Assembly: GCA_022702705.1 (NCBI GenBank)
Contig: CM040428.1
Span: 102,690,022 to 102,754,021, forward strand
Origin: Papilionanthe hookeriana x Papilionanthe teres
Lineage: Eukaryota; Streptophyta; Magnoliopsida; Asparagales; Orchidaceae
DNA: 64,000 bases
Reading direction: 5' to 3'
How positions within the stretch are numbered: position 1 is the stretch's first letter; each line of letters opens with the position of its first letter. The position numbers and the translations under genes were made by a program. Of the stretch, positions 31,801 through 41,998 are shown in pieces. Below the pieces are notes generated by a model, which worked only from the letters and a program-made list of their open reading frames with translations, had not been told where the DNA came from and did no database searches.

Positions 31801-34738
31801 TGTTGAATTTCCATTGAAAATCCCTATTTTCTATTAAAATAAATATATAAATTAAATTAAAAATAGAAAAATCACATTTTCTCCTCTAATGTATTAATTG
31901 ACATGTGAGTGAAGTGACATAAAAAATTTTAATTGAGCTCAATTTGATAAGTTATGAAATAATTAAGCTTAAAAGGGCATATTAATAATTAAGAATTTTA
32001 ACATCTAATTAAAATTTTAGGTTTAATCAAAATGGGGGGTAAAATATTTTATCTTAATTCCTTCTTAGATGATTGAAACTCTAGAAAATAAAAGGGTAGG
32101 AACTCATTGATCACTTCTAATAAACCAAAAAAATGAAACCATAATTAATTAAATAATTTGAATTTTGGAAGGATAATTAAAAAAATTTGGATTATTAAAA
32201 TGGGGACATAATTTAGAGAGACTATAATCACTTAAACTAAAATCCCCAAATGAATCACTTTAATTATATTTAACTCTTAATTAAACTTAAGATGATAATT
32301 GAAATTAATAAAGTAATAATAAAGAAAAGGTAACTCTTAATTAAATTAAAACTTAAAACATTAAATAAATTGATAATTAAATTGAAATAAATTTAAAACA
32401 TTAAAAAAAAATTAATTTCAAAAATCACTTGACAACAAATTTAAAACAAACTCGAAACATCAAAATCAATTTCAAAAAATAATTCTTAATTAAAAATCAA
32501 ACCAATTAAAAGTCAATCTAGAATATTGCAATTAAATTAAAATTAAATCATTAAAGTCTAAATTATATAATTTAAACTCCTCTTTCAATTCAAATAGTTT
32601 AAAACACTTAAGAATAAAACAACTTGAACACTATTCCAAACTTAAATTTATTAAAATTTTATAACTAAATTAAATCACCTTAAAACATTATTTTTAATTT
32701 TAAATCGTTGAAATTCTTAATAAATTGATTTGCCCCTAAAGACTTTTATCATTATAACTCTTAAATGGAGCATCAAGTGAGGTGTCACTTCATTCATGGG
32801 ATAATTAAATGTGCTAAGTTCACTGAGTAAGAGTTAAAACATAACTAAAAATTTCTGGATGATTGATTCATCTCTACAATAAAAGTTCATTTTGACTCGA
32901 AATAATCTCAGAAGTATTGAAAAGATGTTTAGAACCCGTTCTAAGCACTTCCTCAATACAATGAGGTGTTTTAAGAAGAATAATTGAACTTAATTGTTCT
33001 TTGGTGAAGAAAATCATCCACAAAATATAAAAAACCTAGACGTCATAAGAACTGACTAGCAGTAGGATTAGGATCTTGGTAGACAACCAAAACCTTTTCC
33101 TTACCTTTACCTAGGTACTTGTTGCAAATATTTAAATGTTCTAACATGTGTTTTAAGTGTAGCTTGGAATGACGAAAAGACCCTCCAGGTACGCTTTTAC
33201 TTTATTACAATTTACTTTATTGCAACTTATTTACCTGCACCGCGCTTTACTTTTCTTGCATGATAAACAGGATTGTTGCATGAAAACTAAAACCTTTAGG
33301 ATAGCCACAAAACTGAAACCAAAACTAAATTAAAAGTCACACAAGATAAAATTCACCACCACAACATCTAAAATATAAAACAACTCAAAATTTAATCACA
33401 AACAGAACAACAAAACCACAACTTTAACTAAATTAAAACGTCTCGTTGAATGATCAGGAATACCTCGGATGATGTAACCCACGTGTTGCTAACTGGATTT
33501 CCCACGGTCTAAATGTAAGTGTGGAACTCATTCAGTTGAGTTTAGCAAATTCATCTGAACTAAGTGAATTCGATGAAAATAACGGTGTCGGGATGACGGA
33601 ACCGTGGGATCTTAATCGGATCTGTTTAATCAACTTTAAGATTCTTTTTAATTAAAACACTAAAGACATTTGGACTTTAAGATTTCTCTAAATCAAGACA
33701 CTTTTCTCATCCCCTGATTTTCACCTTCTAAAACTAAACCTCTGCAACAACAAGGAGCTTGGAGCACAGTGGGCAGCACGGCCATCGTCGTCAGCAAAAC
33801 TGGAATCTACATCAGCAAAACCTTTCTTTAGCATTAAATAACAAAGCCATAGGATTTCGAGGTAGTTTATCTAGTGTAACATAAATCCTCAACTTTTCGT
33901 TAGGCATTTACATAATTATGTTATGCAAATTAAGCCCTAACCGGTCTTAGGACTTCGAGGTAGTCGTTTAGTACGACACAAACCCTCACATTTTCCAGGC
34001 TATTTGTATGATCATGTCATATAAATATAAGTCCTAATTAACTAAAATTGGCAGGACTGAAACATTAAATAAACTCTTAAATTGAAGCCAAACAATCAGA
34101 TAGTTTGAGAAGTTGCCAAGATTCTTCTCGGATCCTCAGCTTCTCCTACTTCTCTTCCTTTGGACTCCTAAAATTAATTGTTCCAAATTTGAGCTGATCC
34201 CTTTTGAAATTCCAAAATTCAATCCTTTGAAAACCTCAAACTTTGAAATTCTTGAGAGCAAAACCACTGATCATTATCGAGAGTTTTCTTAAGTGTTTTT
34301 GGACATTTAGGATGTAATTAACTATAGAGGCTTGCCCTTATAGGGAACTTTAAGAACCCAGGTAATATAAACCCTGCTTAATTATTTTATATTAAGCAGG
34401 GGAACTTGTCAGCTTATAAAATTGGTTCGCAGACCAAACGGATGTCACAAATCTTCTAGTTTATTTAATCGAGCTCCATCATCAAGCAGTGTGTCTATTC
34501 TTCGGGATAGATACACGGTTGTGATGCGGTGCTCGTTTATATAAACTATTTGGGATGTGAGATCGGTTTGATTTCATATCTTAAAATTTTCAAACTTAAA
34601 ATTATTTTCAAAATCAAATGCTACTTTCCAAATTATATATATTTAAATTAAATTTAAAATATGAAAATTCGCCGACAACTTCTGTAGGCGACCCCTTTTC
34701 AAAATACAACACAACCTAAAAATAAGTCGTACAATTTC

Positions 34739-34756
34739 TGGCGACTCCGCTGGGGA
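34739..34756 (+). promoter_or_regulatory. E2 primer-binding site, tRNA-Arg type
   Basis: TGGCGACTCCGCTGGGGA, five bases after the LTR end. It differs by one base from E1's site and is complementary to the 3' end of plant tRNA-Arg. Confidence 0.9.
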
Positions 34757-35272
34757 ACTTCTTACTCTCTCCATTTTGATCAGATGGTTTTGCTTTCATA
34801 AATCGGTAGTGTATCCATGTCCCTAGTGGAGTAAACAACCATTCTTTCCGTTGGTATAACACGTTCATTTCTATCTTGAACAGATATAGCCAACTTCTCT
34901 CGGATTTAGGAGCCGCTGTTTAGACACCCCTAAACAGAGAGGTTCCGAAATCCTTTTACCTCTTTTCTGAGGTGGGGTGGACCCCCAATAGGTGTTAGCA
35001 TAGGAGCGGTCCTTCGGGTTGAGAAGTCTTAGGAGACTTTCTCTTCCTTTCCAATTCTGAATCGGGTCATTTACCTTTTCTATACCTTTAATCATTTTGT
35101 TCCTAACAAACAAATCCTCTAATAAACACCTTCTAATAAATGAATTCTCTTAAAAATCACAAATACATTAAGATAAATGAGAATGTGTTCGGACTCTTTC
35201 TTTTTCGTTCTAAGTTTTGTGACGAAAGGAAGCATAATTCGGGACTGACATTCGGAATCTACACTGCAGAAA
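34757..35272 (+). other. E2 5' leader
   Basis: Non-coding, homologous in patches to the E1 leader on the minus strand (15297-15870), including the near-primer part and the hairpin region. An 80-codon frame on the opposite strand (34871-35113) resembles the one in E1 but probably reflects leader conservation. Confidence 0.6.
34916..34937 (+). other. Candidate leader RNA hairpin (E2)
   Basis: CTGTTTAG, loop ACACCC and CTAAACAG form a perfect 8-bp stem. The E1 version keeps pairing through a G-U wobble and has a different loop. It lies about 160 bp after the primer site. Confidence 0.55.
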
Positions 35273-35390
35273 ATGACTGCACCAAAGTTAATCTTCTCCT
35301 TCACCAATGGACTGGACTTGGCTGTCTACAAGGATGAGCTGCCTGACAATGGGATCATCCGTTTCGGACAAGGATTCGACAATATGATAT
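35273..35390 (+). pseudogene. E2 ORF1 fragment (N-terminus)
   Basis: The ATG at 35273 starts MTAPKLIFSFTNG and continues to GIIRFGQGFDN, homologous in spacing and key residues to the E1 ORF1 start (MSTPSLTFS ... MIQFGAGF). The frame runs about 39 codons to the junction with a family A LTR at about 35391 and stops seven codons later. The match between diverged subfamilies supports ORF1 as a real protein and fixes its start. Function unknown. Confidence 0.65.
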
Positions 35391-35892
35391 TAAGTATCCT
35401 ACCAGCCTAGACTTAGATTTAGTGACTGAAGTTAGGATATGTCAATGTTCTTTTCATGCTTGGAAGAGGGCGTACTCTTTTGAAGGTAAATAAATGTTTA
35501 TGCTCATATTTGACACAATACAATAAATAATCATTCCATATCATTCACAAATCATATACTCGTTGCAAGAGGAAAGATATTGTTCATATATAATTATGTT
35601 TTAAAGATATTAGAAGTAATTGTAGTTTACTTAATTGTTACTATTTTCTGCATCTTGTTAGTAGAAGTAAACTTAAACATTATTTGCAATTTGAGCATTC
35701 GATTTCAGCAATACACTATTTATTTTAAGGAACGTGCCTTCTCTGTGGGATCGATAACCAGGACTCCATTAGAGCCCTGTATTACTTGATACAATACGTA
35801 TACTTGCATTGATTGTTTGGACTTTACAAAATCATTATAAATATATATAAATTTGAGTTCATAAGTTCTTGCAATATAAAAAGTCCGCATCA
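35391..35892 (+). repeat. Family A LTR, last part (A2 5' LTR)
   Basis: Begins GTATCCTACCAGCC, equal to about position 1120 of the complete LTR, and includes the conserved GGGATCGAT and ACTTGATAC-ATACGTATAC phrases near the LTR end. It ends at CA 35892. What precedes it is E2 sequence, so the first 1.1 kb is missing. Confidence 0.8.
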
Positions 35893-36430
35893 TCTCTCAA
35901 ATTGTTGCTCTATCAAAGAAAATAGATCAATATGGAAGGAAATATTCTCAAACAACCCATATGTTAGAGGAAAATTCATTAGGACAGATGATAGAATCTC
36001 AAACATCGTATCAGACCTTGAATGCTATAAATAATAAACCTAACAATCCTTATTCAAACTATTATAATCCCGGTTGGAACACCCAAACTTAAACTGGAGT
36101 AATAATAACAATGCTACTGTTAACCTGCAATGGGGAAACAATGCAGTGAATTCTGTAGGAAATTTAAACAACCAGGGAAATACACATTATCGAACTTCTT
36201 ATCCTCCAGGTTTTAATAGTAACCCACAATTTAAAGAAAAGAAATTTTTGATGGAAGAATTAATCTTAAATATGGGTAACTAACGACAAACTCAAGGTAA
36301 TCAATTGCAAACTCAGGGAGTTGCAATTAAAAACATAGAAAATTAATTAGGACATATTTTCACTACGCTTAATAATAGATCTTCATGAACACTTCCCAGT
36401 AATGTCAAGATCAACCTAAAAAATCAAACT
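35893..36430 (+). pseudogene. A2 gag remnant (C-terminal part)
   Basis: Starts abruptly after the LTR inside a segment equal to A3 61850-61810 (CAAAGAAAATAGATCAATATGG). Encodes the Athila Gag tail with NPYSNYYNPGW, NHPN-like and Asn-rich segments, PPGFNSNPQFKEKK and LGHIFTTLNN in shifting frames with stops. The primer site and the capsid domain are deleted, so no particle could be made from this copy. Confidence 0.75.
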
Positions 36431-36454
36431 AAATAACAAATAAAGGCTATACAA

Positions 36455-37485
36455 TTGAGAAGTGGAAAGGAATTAGAAACGAGAGTGCAAAAAGAAAATG
36501 AACTAAAAAAAGGGAAGGTGGAAATTGAAAAAGATAATGATAAAATTTATCCAGACTTAGAATATTCGCTTGAACCAATGGAAATTACTGTAGAAAAACC
36601 ACCACATATGTTTCCCCAAAGATTAAAAAAACAAAATAGAGATAATCAATTTACCAAATTTTTAGAAATTCTTAAGAAATTAACAGTAAATATTCCCTTT
36701 GTTGAAGCCTTAGAACAGATGCCCAATTATGCAAATTTTATGAAGGTTATTCTTAAAAAGAAAAGGAAGTTCAAAGATCATGAGACTGTTGCACTTAGCG
36801 GAGAGTGTAGCACAATTATTCAGAAAAAACTTTATGAAAATCTTAAAGACCCTGGTACTTTCACTATTCCATGTGTTATAGGTGAGAAATTTTTCAGAAG
36901 AGCCTTATGTGATTTAGGAGCTAGTTTTAATCTAATTCCTTTATCAACTTTCAAAAGATTAGGAAGAGGAGAAATTTCACTTACTTCTATAACTCTTCAG
37001 TTAGCTGATCCTTCTATTATTTATCCCAATGGAGTTGTAGAAGATGTATTAGTTAAGGTTGATAAATTTATCTTTCCTGTGGATTTTATTATTTTAGATA
37101 AAGAGGAAGATAAAGAAATTCCTATTATTTTTGGAAGACCATTCCTTGCTACTGGAAGAGCTATGATTGATGTTCAAAAGGGAGAGTTACTATGAGAGTT
37201 AATAATCAAGAGGTGACATTTAATATATTGAAATCCTTGAAATATCACTTAATAGAAAAATATGAGGAATGCTTTCGAATGGAAATATGTGATTATTTGA
37301 GAGATGATCATTTTAAAGAAATGTTTGAAGAGAAAATAGAATATGAAGATCTGCTAAGTGAGGATGAAAGTGAAATAGAAGATGATTTTGATAAAATGAA
37401 GAATGAAGACTTAGATTATGTTCAAGAAAGATTTGAAATGTTGGATACTCTAGAAAGTGATAAAAGTTTAATTCGTCTATCTTAA
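36455..37485 (+). pseudogene. A2 aspartic protease and linker to RT
   Basis: The first frame (36455-37195, 246 codons) carries the active-site motif LCDLGASFNLIPLS (Asp 153), and later IIFGRPFLATGRA, the usual Athila protease end. A 1-base change near 37190 moves into a second frame (37192-37485) with MRVNNQEVTFNILKS and a Glu/Asp-rich linker. In A3 the two segments are one frame, so this break is private to A2. The ORF begins inside the typical RSGKELE segment that links Gag to protease. Confidence 0.88.
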
Positions 37486-37502
37486 AACTTCCTGAACTTG
37501 AA

Positions 37503-38530
37503 ATGATAATTCTTCCAAATCTTTTAAAATATATGTTTTTAGGAGAGTTTTCTACCTTACCAGTCATTGTAACTTCAGATTTGAATGAATATCAAGAACA
37601 AAAATTATTGGATACATTAAAAAGATACAAAAAGGCTTTTGCTTGGACATTAGCTGATATTAAAGAAATCATTCCTTTAATCTATATGCACAGAATTTTG
37701 TTAAATGAACAACATAAACCTAGAGTTGATCTGCAAAGGAGACTAAATCCAATAATGAAAGAAGTAGTGAAGAAGGAAAATTTAAAATGATGTGATCTTA
37801 GAATTATTTATCCTATTTTAGATAGTGCTTGAGTAAGACCAATTCATTGTGTCCCTAAGAAAGGAGGAGTGACAGTTGATGTGAATAAGTAAAATGAAAT
37901 TATACAAAAAAGTCAAGTCACTGGTTGGCAAATTTTTATTGATTATAGAAAGTTGAATGCCGCCACTCGGAAAGATCACTTTCATCTACCTTTTCTAGAT
38001 CAAATGTTGGATAGACTAGTTGGGCACAAGTACTATTGCTTTTTGAATGGATATACTGGTTATCACCAAATACCTGTTTCTCCCGAGGATTAAGAAAATA
38101 CTACATTTACTACCCTATATGGAACTTTTTCTTTTAAAAGAATGCCCTATGGATTATGTAATGCACCTGCAACATTTCAAAGATGTATGATGTCTATTTT
38201 TAGTAATCTGATTTATAATGAAATAGAAGTATTTATGGAAGCTTTTTCTATATTTTGAACTTCATTTAAAAAATGTTTAAATAATTTAGAAAAAGTTTTA
38301 AAGCTTTGCAAAAGAACGAATTTAGTTCTAAATTAGGAAAAATGTCAATTTATGGTTGCAGGAGAAATTGTATATGGGCATAAAATATCTGAACATGGTA
38401 TGGAAGTAAACCCTGCAAAAATTCAGATTATTGAGAAATTACCACCTCCTACTACAGTGAGAGGGGTAAGAAGTCTTTTAGGACATGCTAGGTTTTACAA
38501 GCGTTATATTAAAGATTTTTCGTAAATTAC
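37503..38530 (+). pseudogene. A2 reverse transcriptase, catalytic site lost
   Basis: Recognisable segments: RRLNPIMKEVVKKE, PIHCVPKKGG, IDYRKLNAATRKDHF, LDQMLDRLVGHKYY, MPYGLCNAPATFQRCMMS and SLLGHARFYKRYI. At least six in-frame stops interrupt it; several stand where A3 has Trp or Gln. The catalytic motif reads FMEAFSIF where A3 has FMDDFYVF, so both essential aspartates are gone. Same order as A3, protease before and RNase H after. Confidence 0.9.
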
Positions 38531-38537
38531 TAAACCT

Positions 38538-39070
38538 TTGTGCCAGCTTCAAGATAAGAAATTTGATTTTAACGAAGAATGTTTAAATGCCTTTGAATTA
38601 TTAAAAGAAAAATTAATCACTGCCCCTATAATTGTTTCACCTGATTGGGAGAAACCATTTGAACTTATGTGTGATGCCAGTGATTATGCGATTGGAGTTG
38701 CTCTAGGGCAAATGTATGATAAAATATTTAAGATTATTTATTATGCTAGTAAATCTCTTAATGAAGCTCAAATTAATTATACCACTATGAAAAGAGAATT
38801 ATTAGGTATTGTGTGCTTTTGAAAAATTTAGATCGTATTCGATTGGAACTAAATCTATAGTGCATACGGACCATTCAAATATCAAATATTTAATAAAAAA
38901 GAAGGATGCTAAACCAAGATTAATCAGATAGATACTTTCAGGCAAGAATTTTATGTTGTGATTGTTGATAGAAAAGAAATTGATAATCAAATAGCTGATC
39001 ATTTGTCTAGACTGAAACAATATAAACTATGTAAATTTGAGAAGGAAATTACAGTGACTTTCCCTGATAA
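38538..39070 (+). pseudogene. A2 RNase H
   Basis: Frame 38538-38822 has FELMCDASDYAIGVALGQ (first aspartate), YYASKSLNEAQINYTT and RELLGIV (glutamate). After a frame change it continues with IVHTDHSNIKYLIKKKDAKP (third acidic site) and a final DHLSRL segment typical of the RNase H-integrase junction. There is one RNase H only, unlike E1. Confidence 0.85.
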
Positions 39071-39091
39071 GCAACTTTGTAACTTAAGGAA

Positions 39092-40384
39092 AGAAATTTA
39101 CCTTGGTATGTGGATATTGTGAATTATCTTGTGAGTGATATTTTGCCACCTGATTTAACTTTCCAACAACAAAAGAAATTTATATATGATGAAAAATTTT
39201 ATTTTTTGGAAGAACCATACCTATATAAACAATGTAAAGATATTATTAGAAGATGTGTGCCATATGAAAAAATTGAACCAATAATTCAGAGAAGTCACAA
39301 TTCAGAATTTAGAGGACATTTTGGAACTGATAAAACTACACATAAGATTTTGCAATCTGGATTCTATTGGCTTACTCTTTCTAGGGATGCTTATAGATAT
39401 ATTAAATCATGTGATCAATGTCAGAGAGTAGATAATATTTCTAGAAAAATGAAATGCCTCTAAATTTTACATTAGAAGTTGAGATCTTTGATGTCTGGGG
39501 ATTGGATTTTATGGGACCATTTACTCATTCATTTAGAAATTTATATATATTGGTTGTTGTTGATTATGTCTCAAAAAGGACCAAAGCAATTTCTTTACCT
39601 AGATGTGATGCTCGAAGTGTTTCAAAAGTTGTAATGAAAACTATTTTTACAAGTTATGGAATGTCGAGAGTGATCATTTCTGATGGTGGAACTCATTTTA
39701 GGAATAATTTGATTCAAAGATTGATGGAAAAATATAATATTATTCATAGAATCTCTACTGCTTATCATCCCCAAACTAGTGGTTTAGCAGAAGTGTATAA
39801 TCGTGAAATTAAATGAATTTTGGAGAAAACTGTGAATCTTCATAAATTAAATTGGTCTGTTAGATTAGATACTGCTTTATGGGCATATAGGACTGCTTAC
39901 AAAACCTCTATAGGAATGTCTTCTTATAGATTAATATTTGGAAAGACTTGTCACTTACTTGTAGAATTGGTGCATAAGACATATTGGGCGATAAAAGAGT
40001 TAAATTTCAATTTAAAGAATGGAGGTGAGAAGAGATAGGTGCAATTAAATGAATTACAAGAAATTAGAAATGAATCTTATGATAATAATAGAATTTACAA
40101 GGAGAAAATGAAATTATGGCATGATCGGAAGATTATAAGGAAGAAAATTGAACCTGGACAGAAAGTTTTGTTATACAATACAAGATTAAAATTACTTCCT
40201 AGGAAACTGAAGTCTAGGTGGATTGGACCTCTAAATGTTATAAAAGTTTATCCATCTGGAACTGTTGACATTGAGGATCCTAAAACTGAAAAAAATTTAA
40301 AGTTAATGTGCATAAATTAAAACCATATTCTGATGGGTATCAACAAAATTTTAAAGAGGTTTTAATGTTAATTCATACTGAATA
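39092..40384 (+). pseudogene. A2 integrase
   Basis: Frame 39110-39463 has the zinc module (RSHNSEFRGHFG ... CDQCQ); frame 39454-39816 has the first catalytic aspartate in GLDFMGPF, the second in ISDGGTHF and the glutamate in SGLAEVYNREIK. After a TGA the gene continues (39820-40038, 40039-40320) with ALWAYRTAYKTS, KTCHLLVELVHK and a C-terminal KLKSRWIGPLNVIKVYPSG segment. Catalytic residues are intact but stops and frame changes break it. No chromodomain. Confidence 0.9.
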
Positions 40385-40395
40385 AGTGAATGTTT

Positions 40396-40440
40396 GTCGG
40401 GCTAAAAATGTTAAACCAAGTGCTTGTGGGAGGCAACCCA
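40396..40440 (+). other. Conserved pol/env-junction motif with small hairpin (A2)
   Basis: GTCGGGCTAA, TTAAACCAAGTGCTT and TGGGAGGCAACCCA in order. The last can fold as TGGG/CCCA around AGGCAA. A3 has the same motif at 57371-57415 on its strand. Similar phrases are, from memory, common after pol in Athila-type elements. Confidence 0.55.
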
Positions 40441-40611
40441 TATTTACCTTTATTGTAATAATTTGCTTGTGTTAATTTTCATAATTTTACTTTTAGTTAA
40501 TCATATTTGAGTCCTACTCACTCATGAACATCATAAAGAGTGAAAATTAATGATTCATATCAAAGATTTAGGATATTTCTGAACAAAATGAAGTTTGGTG
40601 TATTTTTTAAC

Positions 40612-40692
40612 CTTGGTGCCGACGGTGCCAGAATGGGCGCCGCCGGCACCCAATTCCACAAAGCATGCCAAATTTCGGGGTGCCGATGAACT
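40612..40692. repeat. GC-rich palindromic module before A2 ORF 1
   Basis: Dyads such as GGTGCCGACGGTGCC and GGGCGCCGCCGGCACCC, then a third half-dyad, followed by the ATG of env-position ORF 1 at 40829. Same type as the modules in the inter-ORF spacer and the LTR. Confidence 0.75.
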
Positions 40693-40828
40693 GGAGACAG
40701 TTTTTGGAGATTTTAATAACGGTATTTGGCGGTTTTAGGTGGGATTTTCGTCTTTAAAACTTACCGTACTCATTTTTGAACTCCTAAACTCCATAAAAAA
40801 GAAAAGTTTCATTCCCAATTTGCATCCA

Positions 40829-41998
40829 ATGGATTCCAAATTTGTAGAAACTCCGAGATTTAGAGTTTTCAACCGACGAAAGTTCAATAGTTTCGAGGCG
40901 CAACGATTATTCAACAAAGTGCTGATGAAGAGGAGGATTATCAAGGAAAGAGGTTTTGTAAATCGAGTTTTCAATTCTCCTAGTACTCGAGTAGAAGAGA
41001 TTATTGTGCAGAGGCGTTGGGAAGTGTTATGCTACATTACCGCCTCTGTAGTTGTTCCTGTTGTGAAAGAGTTTTAAGCAAATCTTCATGGGATCAATCA
41101 AGGATTCTTCTATGTGCGAGGAAGGTTTGTACCATTCACTCCTTCAAAGATTAATGACTTGTTTATGATTGAAAACGTGTCTATATGCTATTATACAAAT
41201 TTTGATGCGATGAAAGACAACATGAATGAGATATATCGTTATCTGACGGATGAAAGTGATGATTGGGAGATAAGAGACAACGAATTTGTAAGTTTCTCTA
41301 CTAAATTTTTAAATCCTGTGTCAAAGCAATGAGATTTCTTTATATCTGTAAAGTTACTCCAAACTATGAAAGTATGTAAAGTGACAAAGGAAAGTGCATT
41401 ATTGAATTATTGTATTTAAACAAGAAGGACTATAGATATTAGCACTATAATTATGAAATATGCACTGGGATTGATTGTTCATGGATCAAAATATGGGCTT
41501 GGACATCCTTCCACTATATTTTTTCTTTGCAGCCAGTCACAAGTGCCATATGAAAGCTGGGAAATAGTGTTACTTCCTTGGAAGCCCCTGGACCCAACTA
41601 ACATAATTGACTGTCATGCAATTGGAGATGAGAATGATATGAGCTTTATTTCAGATCAACTATCTGAGATTTCACAACCTATTAAACCCTATTATGTTGA
41701 AAGTTTGCAGATGATTTTGAAGAAGATCAAGAAATTGGAGAAAGAGGAACAAAATTTGATGAATGCTATTAACAATATTTATGATTTATTTAATCATTTG
41801 GATTAGAGGATGAAAGAACAATTTGATCACACTGAGCGAATTGATGATAGTTTGGTAAATCTGATGAAGAAGAAGGTTGTGATTGCAGAGGATTCAACTG
41901 ATGAATTTCCTTATCGGCTCTTTTATAATTTGTTCATGCATCGACAATCCATGGGAGATATCAAAGGAGATGATAGTTCTGAGACTGATGAGGAGTAG
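40829..41998 (+). pseudogene. A2 env-position ORF 1, plant transposon protein domain
   Basis: A single frame with stops near 41075, 41330, 41417 and 41804. The ATG at 40829 (MDSKFVETPRFRVF) is preferred because sequence before it is the GC module. The domain shows RGRFVPFTPSKINDLF, SFSTKFLNPVSKQ, VTKESALLNY and YGLGHPSTIFFLCSQS, then a coiled-coil-like ILKKIKKLEKEEQNLMNAINN and an acidic SSETDEE end. About 390 codons if restored to an open frame in thought only. No signal peptide or membrane helix. Function unknown. Confidence 0.85.

Larger units (their letters stand above)
27731..34733 (+). repeat. E2 5' LTR (about 7.0 kb)
   Basis: TG at 27731, CA at 34732-34733. Segments 27731-28900 and 33040-34733 are clearly homologous (inverted on the page) to the two ends of the E1 LTR. 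The middle differs: 28950-30240 is a moderately GC-rich single-copy-like segment, 30320-30560 is distinctly GC-rich, and 30650-31800 contains decayed repeats of about 155 bp. Open frames of 77-113 codons at 29300-30235 lack family resemblance and are not called as genes. Confidence 0.88.
27731..35390 (+). mobile_element. E2: Ogre/Tat element, 5' end only
   Basis: Comprises a full 7.0-kb LTR opening TGTTGACCTC, a tRNA-Arg-type primer site, a leader homologous to that of E1 and the first ~39 codons of ORF1. At about 35391 it stops abruptly against the interior of a family A LTR. The remaining body and the 3' LTR are missing. The left flank ends gtggt, one half of the expected target duplication. 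Its LTR is much diverged from E1's, so it is a different subfamily. Confidence 0.88.

Noticed and set aside
34871..35113. Antisense 80-codon frame in the Ogre leader, similar to 15558-15797 in E1
   Set aside because: Similarity is explained by nucleotide conservation of the leader; start and end positions are not conserved.
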